Virus record (IMG/VR): IMGVR_UViG_3300024999_001043
Location: 1-22,269 of that record
Reading direction: 5' to 3' (one strand)
DNA length: 22,269 nt
Source of the DNA: a virus
The position numbers were made by a program, and so were the translations under genes. Under the pieces are notes generated by a model. The model was given only the letters and a program-made list of their open reading frames with translations. It was not told the origin of the DNA and ran no database searches. Below are positions 5,244 through 12,272 of this stretch, one piece after another (positions within the stretch are counted from its first letter, which is position 1; each line of letters starts with the position of its first letter).

Positions 5244-7766
5244 ATGATCATTCCAAGCATATCAACTACAGCAACTCCGCAGAAAGAAGATTCTTTCGAT
5301 TGCCTCGCTGTAGAGTGCGCTCCAACTGACAACATTCTCACGGCTGAGATTGCAATGGTTGGTGAAGCTCCAGGCGAAATAGAAGTCCTGAAGAACGAGC
5401 CATTCGTTGGCCCGACAGGCTCTCAGCTTAATCGCATCTGTGCAGCAGTCAGACTTGCAAGATACAAAATATACTTAACCAATGCTTGCAAAGCTAAATT
5501 CCCTAAGAATAATACCGCTGTCTTATGGACAGATAAAGGTTACCGTCATCCAGACTGGAGCAAGTTGCAGGCAGCCTTAATTGATGAGCTTGCTCAATTT
5601 CCTGGCAAAGTCATACTGTTGCTCGGTGCAACTCCAATGAGACTTCTCCTGGATGAACCTAAGTTTGATTCAATCACAAAATATCGTGGTTCTTTCTACC
5701 ATGCTGAAGACTTCCCACATTTGAAAGACAAACTGGCTGGCAAGATAATTGGTTTGTCTTATCATCCATCTTTCACCCTTCCATACGGGCAGCCTATCCA
5801 TTTCTATACAATGATCGCAGACTTTACAAAAGCCTTGCGGATTATTGAAGCCCCAGAATTGCTTGTTGACAATGTGGAAATAAAAATCAAGCCTAGCTTT
5901 GAAGAAATCATGCAGTTCTATGCATTGATTAAGACAAAGGAATATGTAGCTTTCGACATTGAAGCTACGCCAGAATTTATTACCTGCTATTCTTTGGCTG
6001 TCTATCACGATAATAAAATTCTGTCCATGTCTGTTCCTCTAATGAACAATCAGGGCAACTATTGGGCAACAGCAGAAGAGATAAAAATATGGATTGGATT
6101 AGCAGAAATACTTAACGATGAAGCAATAGGTAAGATTTGTCAAAATGGAATGTTTGATATCATGTTTACTTTCCGCACCATGATGATTAAAACAGATAAC
6201 TTTTATTTTGACACCATGCTTGCACAGCACATATGTTATACAGAACTCCCAAAAGGGCTTGATTATTTAACTTCAACATACACTTACTATCCATACTATA
6301 AGGACGAAGGAAAGCAATCACACCTTAAGGCTATCAAGAACTGGCCACAATACTGGACTTATAATGCCAAAGACTCAGCATACTTATTGCCAATAACTGA
6401 GAAGCTCCTTGAAGAATTAAGTGAATTCGATTCTATGGATGCTATGGATTATACAATGAATCTTCATAAGCCACTTATGGAAATGGAATTCAACGGCATC
6501 CTGACTGATCAGAAAGGTATTAGTAAAAGAAAAAAAGCACTTGAAAGAATACTTAGACTTCTTCAATATAAATTAAATAAATTAACTGGTAAAGAACTTA
6601 ACCAAGGTTCATCAAAGCAAATGATAGCTTATTTCTACGGCCTTTGCATGATCAAGCCATATGTTAATCGCAAAACTGGAGCTATCTCTTGTGATGCTGT
6701 AGCCATGCATAGGATAGCAAAGAAAGGAATTAAGGGGTCTGAAGAAGCTAGAATCATTATTAAAATGCGAGGCTATCAAAAACTTTTATCTACTTATTTT
6801 AATGTCACTGTAGATGAAGATGATAAAATTAGATGTAATCATAAAATAACTGGTACAGTTTCAGGACGTATTGCTACTGAAAAAACTTACCAAGGTACAG
6901 GAACAAATCTGCAAAACCAACCTTATATGTTTAAGTATTATCTGATTGCTGATCCTGACTGGATTATGTGTGAGTGTGATCTTGCTAAGGCTGAAGCTCA
7001 TGTCGTTGCATACCTTACTCAAGATGCCAACATGATTCAGTCATTCGAATCTGGCATTGATGTTCACAGTTTTAATGCTAGCAAGATTTTTGGTGTGCCA
7101 ATTGAAGAAGTAATTTATGAAGCAAAGAATAAAAAGGCTGATCAAAAATCTACCATGCGTTACATGGGCAAAAAGGTTGTTCATGCATCTAACTATAGCA
7201 TGGGACCTCAAACATTCTCAGACAATCTTGCAAAAGAAGAAGTTTTTATGTCTCAGTCAGAGTGTAAACGCCTTCTCGATAATTACTCTGACCGCTTTCC
7301 TGGCCTCAAACGCTGGCACAGATCAATTGAAGAGGAAGTACAAAAGAATCGAGTTCTCTACAACTTATTTGGCCGGCCTCGCAGGTTCTTGGGTGAAATG
7401 AATGCAGCACTATTCAGAAATGCCTATAGCTACAAACCTCAATCAACCGTAGCAGAGTTGTTAAATCGTGGAATGATAAAAGTAGTTAATGACCCCAGGC
7501 TTGGCAAAGATGGCTTTGACATTCGTTGTATGACAACTGTCCATGACTCGTTTGTATTCAGGTTTCACAAAAGTCAGATTCCAAACTTACCTCAGATTCT
7601 TCTTATCATTAAAGATCACCTAACACATACCTTTACTTACAAGGGAAAGAGTTTTACTATTGGACTAGATGCCAAGATAGGAACCCAATGGGCCGGCAAC
7701 ACGGCTGAAATCAGTAAGTTTACTCAGGAAGAATGTGATAAAGCAATTGAGAAGATAGGATTCTAA
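5244..7766 (+). CDS. DNA polymerase I (family A) with N-terminal UDG-like domain and 3'-5' exonuclease
   Basis: Residues about 30-200 match the family-4 uracil-DNA glycosylase fold: GEAPGEIE at 40-47, PFVG at 53-56, NACK at 80-83, LLLGA at 125-129 and HPS at 174-176. The iron-sulphur cysteines look incomplete (Cys20, 25 and 82, with no fourth in the usual place), so glycosylase activity is uncertain. The DEDDy exonuclease is intact: Asp238/Glu240, Asp305 and Tyr373/Asp377. The polymerase has motif A with Asp579 and Glu584, motif B with Arg639, Lys643, His647 and Tyr651, and motif C HDS with Asp768. His647 occupies the position of E. coli Phe762, usually Phe, Tyr or Leu in phage PolA. Motif C has Ser where HDE is usual. 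A UDG-PolA fusion is known in phage SPO1. AAGGA precedes the ATG. This is probably the replicative polymerase. Confidence 0.95.
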   Translation: MIIPSISTTATPQKEDSFDCLAVECAPTDNILTAEIAMVGEAPGEIEVLKNEPFVGPTGSQLNRICAAVRLARYKIYLTNACKAKFPKNNTAVLWTDKGYRHPDWSKLQAALIDELAQFPGKVILLLGATPMRLLLDEPKFDSITKYRGSFYHAEDFPHLKDKLAGKIIGLSYHPSFTLPYGQPIHFYTMIADFTKALRIIEAPELLVDNVEIKIKPSFEEIMQFYALIKTKEYVAFDIEATPEFITCYSLAVYHDNKILSMSVPLMNNQGNYWATAEEIKIWIGLAEILNDEAIGKICQNGMFDIMFTFRTMMIKTDNFYFDTMLAQHICYTELPKGLDYLTSTYTYYPYYKDEGKQSHLKAIKNWPQYWTYNAKDSAYLLPITEKLLEELSEFDSMDAMDYTMNLHKPLMEMEFNGILTDQKGISKRKKALERILRLLQYKLNKLTGKELNQGSSKQMIAYFYGLCMIKPYVNRKTGAISCDAVAMHRIAKKGIKGSEEARIIIKMRGYQKLLSTYFNVTVDEDDKIRCNHKITGTVSGRIATEKTYQGTGTNLQNQPYMFKYYLIADPDWIMCECDLAKAEAHVVAYLTQDANMIQSFESGIDVHSFNASKIFGVPIEEVIYEAKNKKADQKSTMRYMGKKVVHASNYSMGPQTFSDNLAKEEVFMSQSECKRLLDNYSDRFPGLKRWHRSIEEEVQKNRVLYNLFGRPRRFLGEMNAALFRNAYSYKPQSTVAELLNRGMIKVVNDPRLGKDGFDIRCMTTVHDSFVFRFHKSQIPNLPQILLIIKDHLTHTFTYKGKSFTIGLDAKIGTQWAGNTAEISKFTQEECDKAIEKIGF

Positions 7767-7768
7767 TT

Positions 7769-8092
7769 ATGAATAAAGATAGAATTTATTATCAATTAAA
7801 ATTAATGTCAGAGTTATGCAGAACAGTTGGTGGAAATTATATAATAATTCTTCCAACCATACGTAGAATTGATGGTGTTATATCATGCTATTCAGAAGAA
7901 TTATTGTCTGATTTTACTTTTAATAAAAACCAAAGAGTTTATAGAAACGAAAAAGGAAGTATAAGATTAACTATTCCCCTTATGGAAAAATTAGGTGGAT
8001 TAAAAGTTACGGATTTTTGGATAGATGAAGAAGTAGATAATTATTTTGATATTAATTTATATTTGAAAAGTAGAAAGTTAGTCTCAAAATAA
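7769..8092 (+). CDS. Hypothetical 107-aa protein
   Basis: The gene starts 2 nt after the polymerase stop, so it is probably co-translated. The sequence is AT-rich and encodes a mixed alpha/beta protein (NYIIILPTIRRIDGVISCY in the first third, and EEVDNYFDINLYLKSRKL near the end). No motif or family is recognised. The 76 nt between this gene and the next hold a small hairpin and a possible 20-codon leader. Confidence 0.6.
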   Translation: MNKDRIYYQLKLMSELCRTVGGNYIIILPTIRRIDGVISCYSEELLSDFTFNKNQRVYRNEKGSIRLTIPLMEKLGGLKVTDFWIDEEVDNYFDINLYLKSRKLVSK

Positions 8093-8121
8093 ATACAATA
8101 TTACTTTATAGAGATAATAAA

Positions 8122-8184
8122 ATGGGAAAGCCCATTAAATTAGTATTTGCTATTCAAGGAACCTTTTCATGTCGAGGCAATTAG
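8122..8184 (+). CDS. Possible 20-aa leader peptide
   Basis: An open frame MGKPIKLVFAIQGTFSCRGN begins inside a 6-bp hairpin (AATGGG, loop AAAG, CCCATT, 8121-8136) and ends 16 nt inside the following ATPase gene. A weak AGAG lies at 8110-8113. The overlap would allow translational coupling, with the hairpin hiding the leader start. This is small and may be chance. I include it because the gap is unusually long for this arm. Confidence 0.25.
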   Translation: MGKPIKLVFAIQGTFSCRGN

Positions 8185-9440
8185 ATAATTGGTTAGCCCA
8201 CTATATGAAGTATACTCAGCGAACAGAGCCACCAGAACTATACCATCTTTGGAGCGGACTAACAGCCATTAGTTCTGCTTTGCGAAGAAAGTGCTATTGT
8301 AACTGGGGAGCACTTCGTGGTTATGTTTATCCTAACTTATTCGTATCTCTTGTCGGGCCGCCTGGGGGACGGAAAGGCACAGCCATGAAAATTGCAAAGA
8401 GCTTTGTACAGAAACTAGACGTTAATATCGGTGCAGATTCACTAGGCTCAACCCAGGCACTGTACAAAGAACTCATGGACAGCGAAGATACTTATGTTGA
8501 TCATGCTGGGTTTACTCGCAAGCATAAGAGCGTCTCAATCTGGTCAGAAGAATTTCAAGTCTTCCTGAACGACAGAGATCAGATGCTTCTCGCATCCCTG
8601 ACTGACCTATTTGATTGTGCAGATACTTGGAAGTATAAAACCCTAGCCAGGAAGACTGAAGATATATCCAATTGTTGGCTAACGCTTTTTGGCTGCATAA
8701 CTCCTAGTCTTTTGCAATCTAAGCTGAGTCAAGATGCAGTCGGTGGGGGCCTGATATCTCGGATTATTTTCGTAGTTGGCCAAGGACCCAAGCAAAGAAG
8801 AGCCTTACAGTTCTTGACTGAGGAGGAGGAAGATACACAAAAAAGGTTAGAAAACGATCTGCAGGAAATTGCAAACCTATCCGGACAGTTCACCTTAAGT
8901 AAGGATTTTCTCAAAACTTATGTTCGTTGGTATGAGCAAGATTATGACGAATCTGGAGTGCCAAGCGAGCGCTTTCTTGGTTATAATCATAGACGACCAC
9001 TTCATTTGAATAAGGTCTGTATGCTTGTTTGTGCTGCCGAGTCTGATGACATGATCATTACGGCTGAACATTTTGAGCAAGCCTTAGCAATAATGCAAGC
9101 AACAGAACTTGAGATGCCAAACGCGTTCTATGGTTTAGGCTTGTCCAGTCAGGCTAACATCTATGCCAAGATACTTTCATTCATTGATAGTCACGAATCT
9201 TTTGAGTGGACAGAACTGGTTAGGAACTTTCACCTAGATGTAGATAACATTCCTCAGTTACGTGGCTATGTTGAAATGGCTGAACAGTCTGGAATACTCA
9301 AAGCCGAGAATTCTGCTACAACTTGCATGTATACCACCATTCGTAAGAAACAAAAGATTCGTGATCCAACATATCTTGATAGAACAATATTTAGATTGAT
9401 AGATAGAAATGTTATTAAAAATCAAATGGAGAAAAACTAA
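8169..9440 (+). CDS. P-loop ATPase, DUF3987-like (probable helicase-type replication protein)
   Basis: The N-terminal part (EPPELYHLWSGLTAISSALR) and YPNLFVSLVGPPGGRKGT resemble DUF3987 proteins, which phage and plasmid genomes carry as primase/helicase-associated ATPases. The Walker A loop spans Gly63-Thr71 (GPPGGRKGT, Lys69), with Arg and Gly where GxGKS/T is usual. A Walker-B-like strand IWSEE is at 124-128, and a conserved GGGLISRIIF segment could supply an arginine finger. The C-terminus (about 310-423) looks like a winged-helix region. AAGGAA at 8156-8161 sets the start. No DnaB-type helicase or zinc-binding primase is in the window, so this is the best candidate for a replication-fork motor; that role is inference. 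Confidence 0.75.
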   Translation: MSRQLDNWLAHYMKYTQRTEPPELYHLWSGLTAISSALRRKCYCNWGALRGYVYPNLFVSLVGPPGGRKGTAMKIAKSFVQKLDVNIGADSLGSTQALYKELMDSEDTYVDHAGFTRKHKSVSIWSEEFQVFLNDRDQMLLASLTDLFDCADTWKYKTLARKTEDISNCWLTLFGCITPSLLQSKLSQDAVGGGLISRIIFVVGQGPKQRRALQFLTEEEEDTQKRLENDLQEIANLSGQFTLSKDFLKTYVRWYEQDYDESGVPSERFLGYNHRRPLHLNKVCMLVCAAESDDMIITAEHFEQALAIMQATELEMPNAFYGLGLSSQANIYAKILSFIDSHESFEWTELVRNFHLDVDNIPQLRGYVEMAEQSGILKAENSATTCMYTTIRKKQKIRDPTYLDRTIFRLIDRNVIKNQMEKN

Positions 9441-9656
9441 ATGACAGATAATCAATTAGATATACTAGTAGATAAATTAGAAGAACTTAGGTGTTGTCTT
9501 ATTGATATAGAAGAGGCTATAGAGAAAAAGAATAATTCAAAAACAGATTTTATAGTGATTAAAGATTTTAAAAAAGTATTTTTTGATAGATTAGAATTAA
9601 AAACTGGTTGTGGAAGAAATGAAATTAAAGCAATTGTTGAAGAAATTTTAAATTAA
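9441..9656 (+). CDS. Hypothetical 71-aa protein, N-terminal coiled coil
   Basis: The ATG directly follows the ATPase stop (TAA at 9438-9440). Residues about 5-32 form a heptad-like helix (LDILVDKLEELRCCLIDIEE). The remainder is charged and helical (LKTGCGRNEIKAIVEEIL). The gene is very AT-rich. I recognise no family. Its tight link to the ATPase suggests an accessory partner, which is speculative. Confidence 0.55.
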   Translation: MTDNQLDILVDKLEELRCCLIDIEEAIEKKNNSKTDFIVIKDFKKVFFDRLELKTGCGRNEIKAIVEEILN

Positions 9657-9668
9657 TTGGAGAACTAA

Positions 9669-10295
9669 ATGACACCAGCTACAAAAGTATTATTCTTTGA
9701 CACAGAAACCTCAGATTTTATTAAAAAAGCTCTGCCTGCCAACGATTCTGAGCAAGCCTGGACAGTACAGATTGGTGCAATTCTTGCCAGCCAAGAAGAA
9801 GAATTTGATCAAATGAATGTTATCATCAAAAGTAATGGCCGATCAATGAATTATTATGCTCAAGAAGTGCATGGCATCACAATTGAGCGAGCCGACCAAG
9901 AGGGTATTGAGGAACTTGAAGCTGCTGAACAATTTGGTTTAATGCTCAGACAGGCAGACTTGATTGTCTGCCATAACTTTTCTTTTGATTGGAACTACGT
10001 TTACCAGATGATGGAACGCAATCTTGATGCCTTGTCAGACCTTGCGCGAAGTGCATTTTATCTTGATCTTCCAAATCATTGTACCATGAAAGATAAGGCT
10101 GTGGTAAAAATGTGTGGACTGAAAAACAAGGCTGGCAGGCCAAAATGGCCCAAGCTAACCGAGTTGCATGAACACTTATTTGGTGAAAGATTTGATGGTG
10201 CTCATGATGCATACGCAGATATCAGTGCAACTAAGAGGTGTTTTTTTGAATTGGTGAATAGAGGAATTGTTACTCCTAACCTGAATCAAATATAA
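9669..10295 (+). CDS. DnaQ-like DEDDh 3'-5' exonuclease
   Basis: The three exonuclease motifs are complete: Asp11/Glu13 in FFDTET, Asp107 in CHNFSFD, and His179 with Asp184 in HDAYAD. This is the DEDDh arrangement of the DnaQ/epsilon family, which removes 3'-terminal nucleotides from DNA (or RNA in some relatives) with two metal ions. The 208 aa are one domain with no extension. GGAG (9660-9663) precedes the ATG. The polymerase has its own intact proofreading domain, so this enzyme probably serves another purpose, such as host DNA breakdown, end processing or recombination. The sequence does not decide between these. Confidence 0.9.
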   Translation: MTPATKVLFFDTETSDFIKKALPANDSEQAWTVQIGAILASQEEEFDQMNVIIKSNGRSMNYYAQEVHGITIERADQEGIEELEAAEQFGLMLRQADLIVCHNFSFDWNYVYQMMERNLDALSDLARSAFYLDLPNHCTMKDKAVVKMCGLKNKAGRPKWPKLTELHEHLFGERFDGAHDAYADISATKRCFFELVNRGIVTPNLNQI

Positions 10296-10314
10296 TTATT
10301 AATGGAGTTTAACT

Positions 10315-10650
10315 ATGCAAATTGATCCTTGTCCATCGGAAGAAGATTACGAACCTATTCCTTCATTACGTGCAATTGAGTGGCATAAATTTGCTAATAA
10401 CGTCTTTAACCATATTGAAACCTATACAGTTCCACAATATGGTGATAAAGGCTACGATCAATGCTCTGAGTTTAGCGAAGCTGACTTTATCACCCAGATG
10501 AAGAAGTATCTAAATCGTTATGGAAAGAACTCTCGTGAAGGCCAACAGAGGCTTGATTTGTTAAAGATTGCACACTATGCAGGGATGCTTTATACAAAAC
10601 TAAGTGAGAAAGAACAAGAACTTGATAAGATAATTAAGCATGAAAATTAG
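10315..10650 (+). CDS. Hypothetical conserved-looking phage protein
   Basis: This 111-aa protein begins after GGAG and has an acidic N-terminus. The core VPQYGDKGYDQ followed by FITQMKKYLNRYGKNSREG and RLDLLKIAHYAGMLY has the look of small phage helical proteins, loosely like the KYxxR...DLxKxxxY pattern of DUF3310. That link is weak and I do not assign the family. No catalytic motif is seen. Confidence 0.65.
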   Translation: MQIDPCPSEEDYEPIPSLRAIEWHKFANNVFNHIETYTVPQYGDKGYDQCSEFSEADFITQMKKYLNRYGKNSREGQQRLDLLKIAHYAGMLYTKLSEKEQELDKIIKHEN

Positions 10651-10659
10651 TACAAATTT

Positions 10660-10884
10660 ATGAAAAAACTAACTGAACTAGATCTACAAAATGCTCTTGA
10701 TGAGTGCGAATTATTACAGTTCAAATCTCATGGAGACTGGCTGGCTGGAATGGTTAAGCGATTGAATACTACTCTTGGGACTATAACAGAGAAGAAAATT
10801 GTTAAAGGTTTTCCTGAGCATGTAAAACGAATGGTGATTAAAACTGGCAATTCTGTTGAACCAGAAGTTCCATGCAAAAGCTGA
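10660..10884 (+). CDS. Hypothetical 74-aa protein
   Basis: The protein opens with a helix (KKLTELDLQNALDECELLQF) and ends with a basic segment (EHVKRMVIK). No good Shine-Dalgarno precedes the ATG, only ACAAATTT, so its translation may depend on the gene 9 nt upstream. No family is recognised. Confidence 0.5.
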   Translation: MKKLTELDLQNALDECELLQFKSHGDWLAGMVKRLNTTLGTITEKKIVKGFPEHVKRMVIKTGNSVEPEVPCKS

Positions 10885-10894
10885 AGTGATTAAC

Positions 10895-10911
10895 TACACC
10901 TGGAGGGTGTA
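10895..10911 (+). promoter_or_regulatory. Shine-Dalgarno presented in a hairpin loop
   Basis: TACACC (10895-10900) pairs with GGTGTA (10906-10911) around the loop TGGAG, so GGAGG (10902-10906) lies across the loop and the first base of the 3' arm. The ATG of the next gene is at 10915. A stem at this place could present or partly mask the ribosome-binding site. Confidence 0.45.
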
Positions 10912-10914
10912 ACA

Positions 10915-11109
10915 ATGCCAATGACGTTCAAATCTAAAGTGTTGCAAAAACTCCAAACTTATTTACTTTCTCGGGAAGCAGAACCAGTTAGAGATGCAGC
11001 CAATGTAATAATTCCTAATGGAGTTACAGCAGCAGCAACCATACAGGCAATTAAAGATTGTATTAAAATAGTGGAGGCTTGTAATAATGAGATTAATTAT
11101 AACGATTGA
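10915..11109 (+). CDS. Hypothetical 64-aa protein
   Basis: The start is set by GGAGG at 10902-10906. The protein is helical (FKSKVLQKLQTYLLSREAEP, then ATIQAIKDCIKIVEACNN) with no recognised motif. Its last 23 nt overlap the next gene in another frame, which suggests that the pair is translated together. Confidence 0.6.
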   Translation: MPMTFKSKVLQKLQTYLLSREAEPVRDAANVIIPNGVTAAATIQAIKDCIKIVEACNNEINYND

Positions 11110-11362
11110 ATCAAATGATAAAGGCTTAAACTGTTCTGCAACGGTTGATGGAATGGATGCTTTTAATCATGTAGAAGCCAACACTTTTGCTGTAGGTGCT
11201 TTAGAAATAGCAAAAGCATCTTTACTTGCTCGTCGATGGGGTGTGGAGATTGGCATGCCTTTAGTTGATCCGCCTGAAGATGTACTGAAAGAAGAAATTG
11301 ATCCCAGAGAAGATTTGCATAATGATTTGATAGCAGCATTAGCTCATGAGGATGGAGAATGA
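11087..11362 (+). CDS. Hypothetical 91-aa protein
   Basis: GGAGG at 11073-11077 lies inside the preceding gene and about 9 nt before this ATG, which supports the overlapping start. The protein begins with a beta strand (RLIITIES), has a middle helix (FAVGALEIAKASLLARRWG) and an acidic C-terminus (about 63-91, with PPEDVLKEEIDPREDL). No family is recognised. It is followed directly by thyX. Confidence 0.6.
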   Translation: MRLIITIESNDKGLNCSATVDGMDAFNHVEANTFAVGALEIAKASLLARRWGVEIGMPLVDPPEDVLKEEIDPREDLHNDLIAALAHEDGE

Positions 11363-11366
11363 GAAT

Positions 11367-12224
11367 ATGAAAATAATCAAACCAAGCATTCAATTTTATG
11401 GGGCAGTACCTACTGAATATAATGCATCACTTAAGTTCATCGAGATGGCTGGCAGAACTTGCTATAAGTCAGAAGACAAGATCACTGAAGATAGTGCTGA
11501 AGGATTTGTTAAGAAGCTGATCAATGCAGGTCATCTAGCTATGGTTGAGCACTCGAATTTTGTGGTGCGGACAACCTTTGCGAAGAATCACCAGAACATA
11601 AAAAATGTTATCGGCAAATATCTTACGGCCAAAGAAGTTAATGGAAATTTATTTGTAGGTGGAAATCTCACCGCTTGGGAACAAACATGGTCTTACTATG
11701 ATAGTGTATTCAAACCTTTTACGAAAGTATATGGAGACTTATTTGGTTTTGGAAAAGAGGCAATGAGAGAGTATCCAGATGATTGGAGCATTTGCAAGCA
11801 TGATGAAATCCCCAAAGAACTCCACCGCTACTCAGCAAAATTCATCTGTGATCGGGGAGTCAGTCACGAGTTGGTAAGACACAGACCTTGTAGTTTTGCT
11901 CAGGAATCAACCAGGTATGTGAACTACGGCGGCAAGGATATGGAGTTTATTGAGCCAGAAGGTTTTGATGACTGGGGAACTACGGCACGTCATTGGTTCA
12001 GTCAACATTGCGCTGATAGCGAACAGGTGTATCGTGCTTTGGTATCATCAGATTTTAGCCCTCAGCAAGCCCGAGCCGTCCTGCCCAATGCCCTGAAGAC
12101 TGAGATCGTAGTCACAGCAGATGCAGCTGAATGGGCACATATCAGAAAACTGCGAACAGCTAAGTCAGCTCATCCCGATATGCAACGAGTAATGAATATG
12201 ATGCCTTGGGAAGAGTTCTTATAA
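11367..12224 (+). CDS. thyX: Flavin-dependent thymidylate synthase ThyX
   Basis: The enzyme makes dTMP from dUMP with FAD, NADPH and methylene-tetrahydrofolate. The ThyX signature RHRxxSxxxxSTRY is clear at 171-184 (RHRPCSFAQESTRY). MVEHSNFVVR near residue 60 supplies the conserved EH segment, and the C-terminal KLRTAKSAHPDMQRV matches the region holding the substrate-binding arginine. At about 285 aa it is slightly longer than many bacterial ThyX proteins, with an insertion around 85-150. A longer frame opens at 11346, but GGAG at 11354-11357 is 9 nt before the ATG at 11367 and would lie inside the longer form. The conserved protein begins at MKIIKPSI, so I choose 11367. The phage can thus supply thymidylate without the host enzyme. 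Confidence 0.95.
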   Translation: MKIIKPSIQFYGAVPTEYNASLKFIEMAGRTCYKSEDKITEDSAEGFVKKLINAGHLAMVEHSNFVVRTTFAKNHQNIKNVIGKYLTAKEVNGNLFVGGNLTAWEQTWSYYDSVFKPFTKVYGDLFGFGKEAMREYPDDWSICKHDEIPKELHRYSAKFICDRGVSHELVRHRPCSFAQESTRYVNYGGKDMEFIEPEGFDDWGTTARHWFSQHCADSEQVYRALVSSDFSPQQARAVLPNALKTEIVVTADAAEWAHIRKLRTAKSAHPDMQRVMNMMPWEEFL

Positions 12225-12231
12225 AACAAAA

Positions 12232-12272
12232 GCCAGAACCTACGATAACTTGTAAGTTCTGGCAATCTTTTT
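12232..12272. terminator. Bidirectional terminator between convergent arms
   Basis: GCCAGAAC (12232-12239) pairs with GTTCTGGC (12256-12263). After one C/A mismatch, TAC pairs with GTA to extend the stem around an 8-nt loop. On the + strand TCTTTTT (12266-12272) follows. On the - strand the complement of 12221-12231 gives TTTTGTTTTAT. The hairpin therefore can stop both thyX read-through and the leftward late transcript. It lies exactly between the two stops. Confidence 0.85.

Noticed and set aside
5670-6008. 112-codon open frame on the - strand within the polymerase gene
   Set aside because: It is antisense to conserved UDG and exonuclease coding sequence, has no ribosome-binding site or recognisable protein features, and is explained by the codon use of the real gene.
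8121-8136. Hairpin AATGGG-AAAG-CCCATT as a rho-independent terminator
   Set aside because: The stem is short and no U-run follows (AAATTAGT). It lies within an operon between co-directional replication genes.
11346-11366. Upstream ATG giving a 7-residue longer ThyX
   Set aside because: The best SD (GGAG at 11354-11357) lies inside this extension and is well spaced for the ATG at 11367, where the conserved protein begins.
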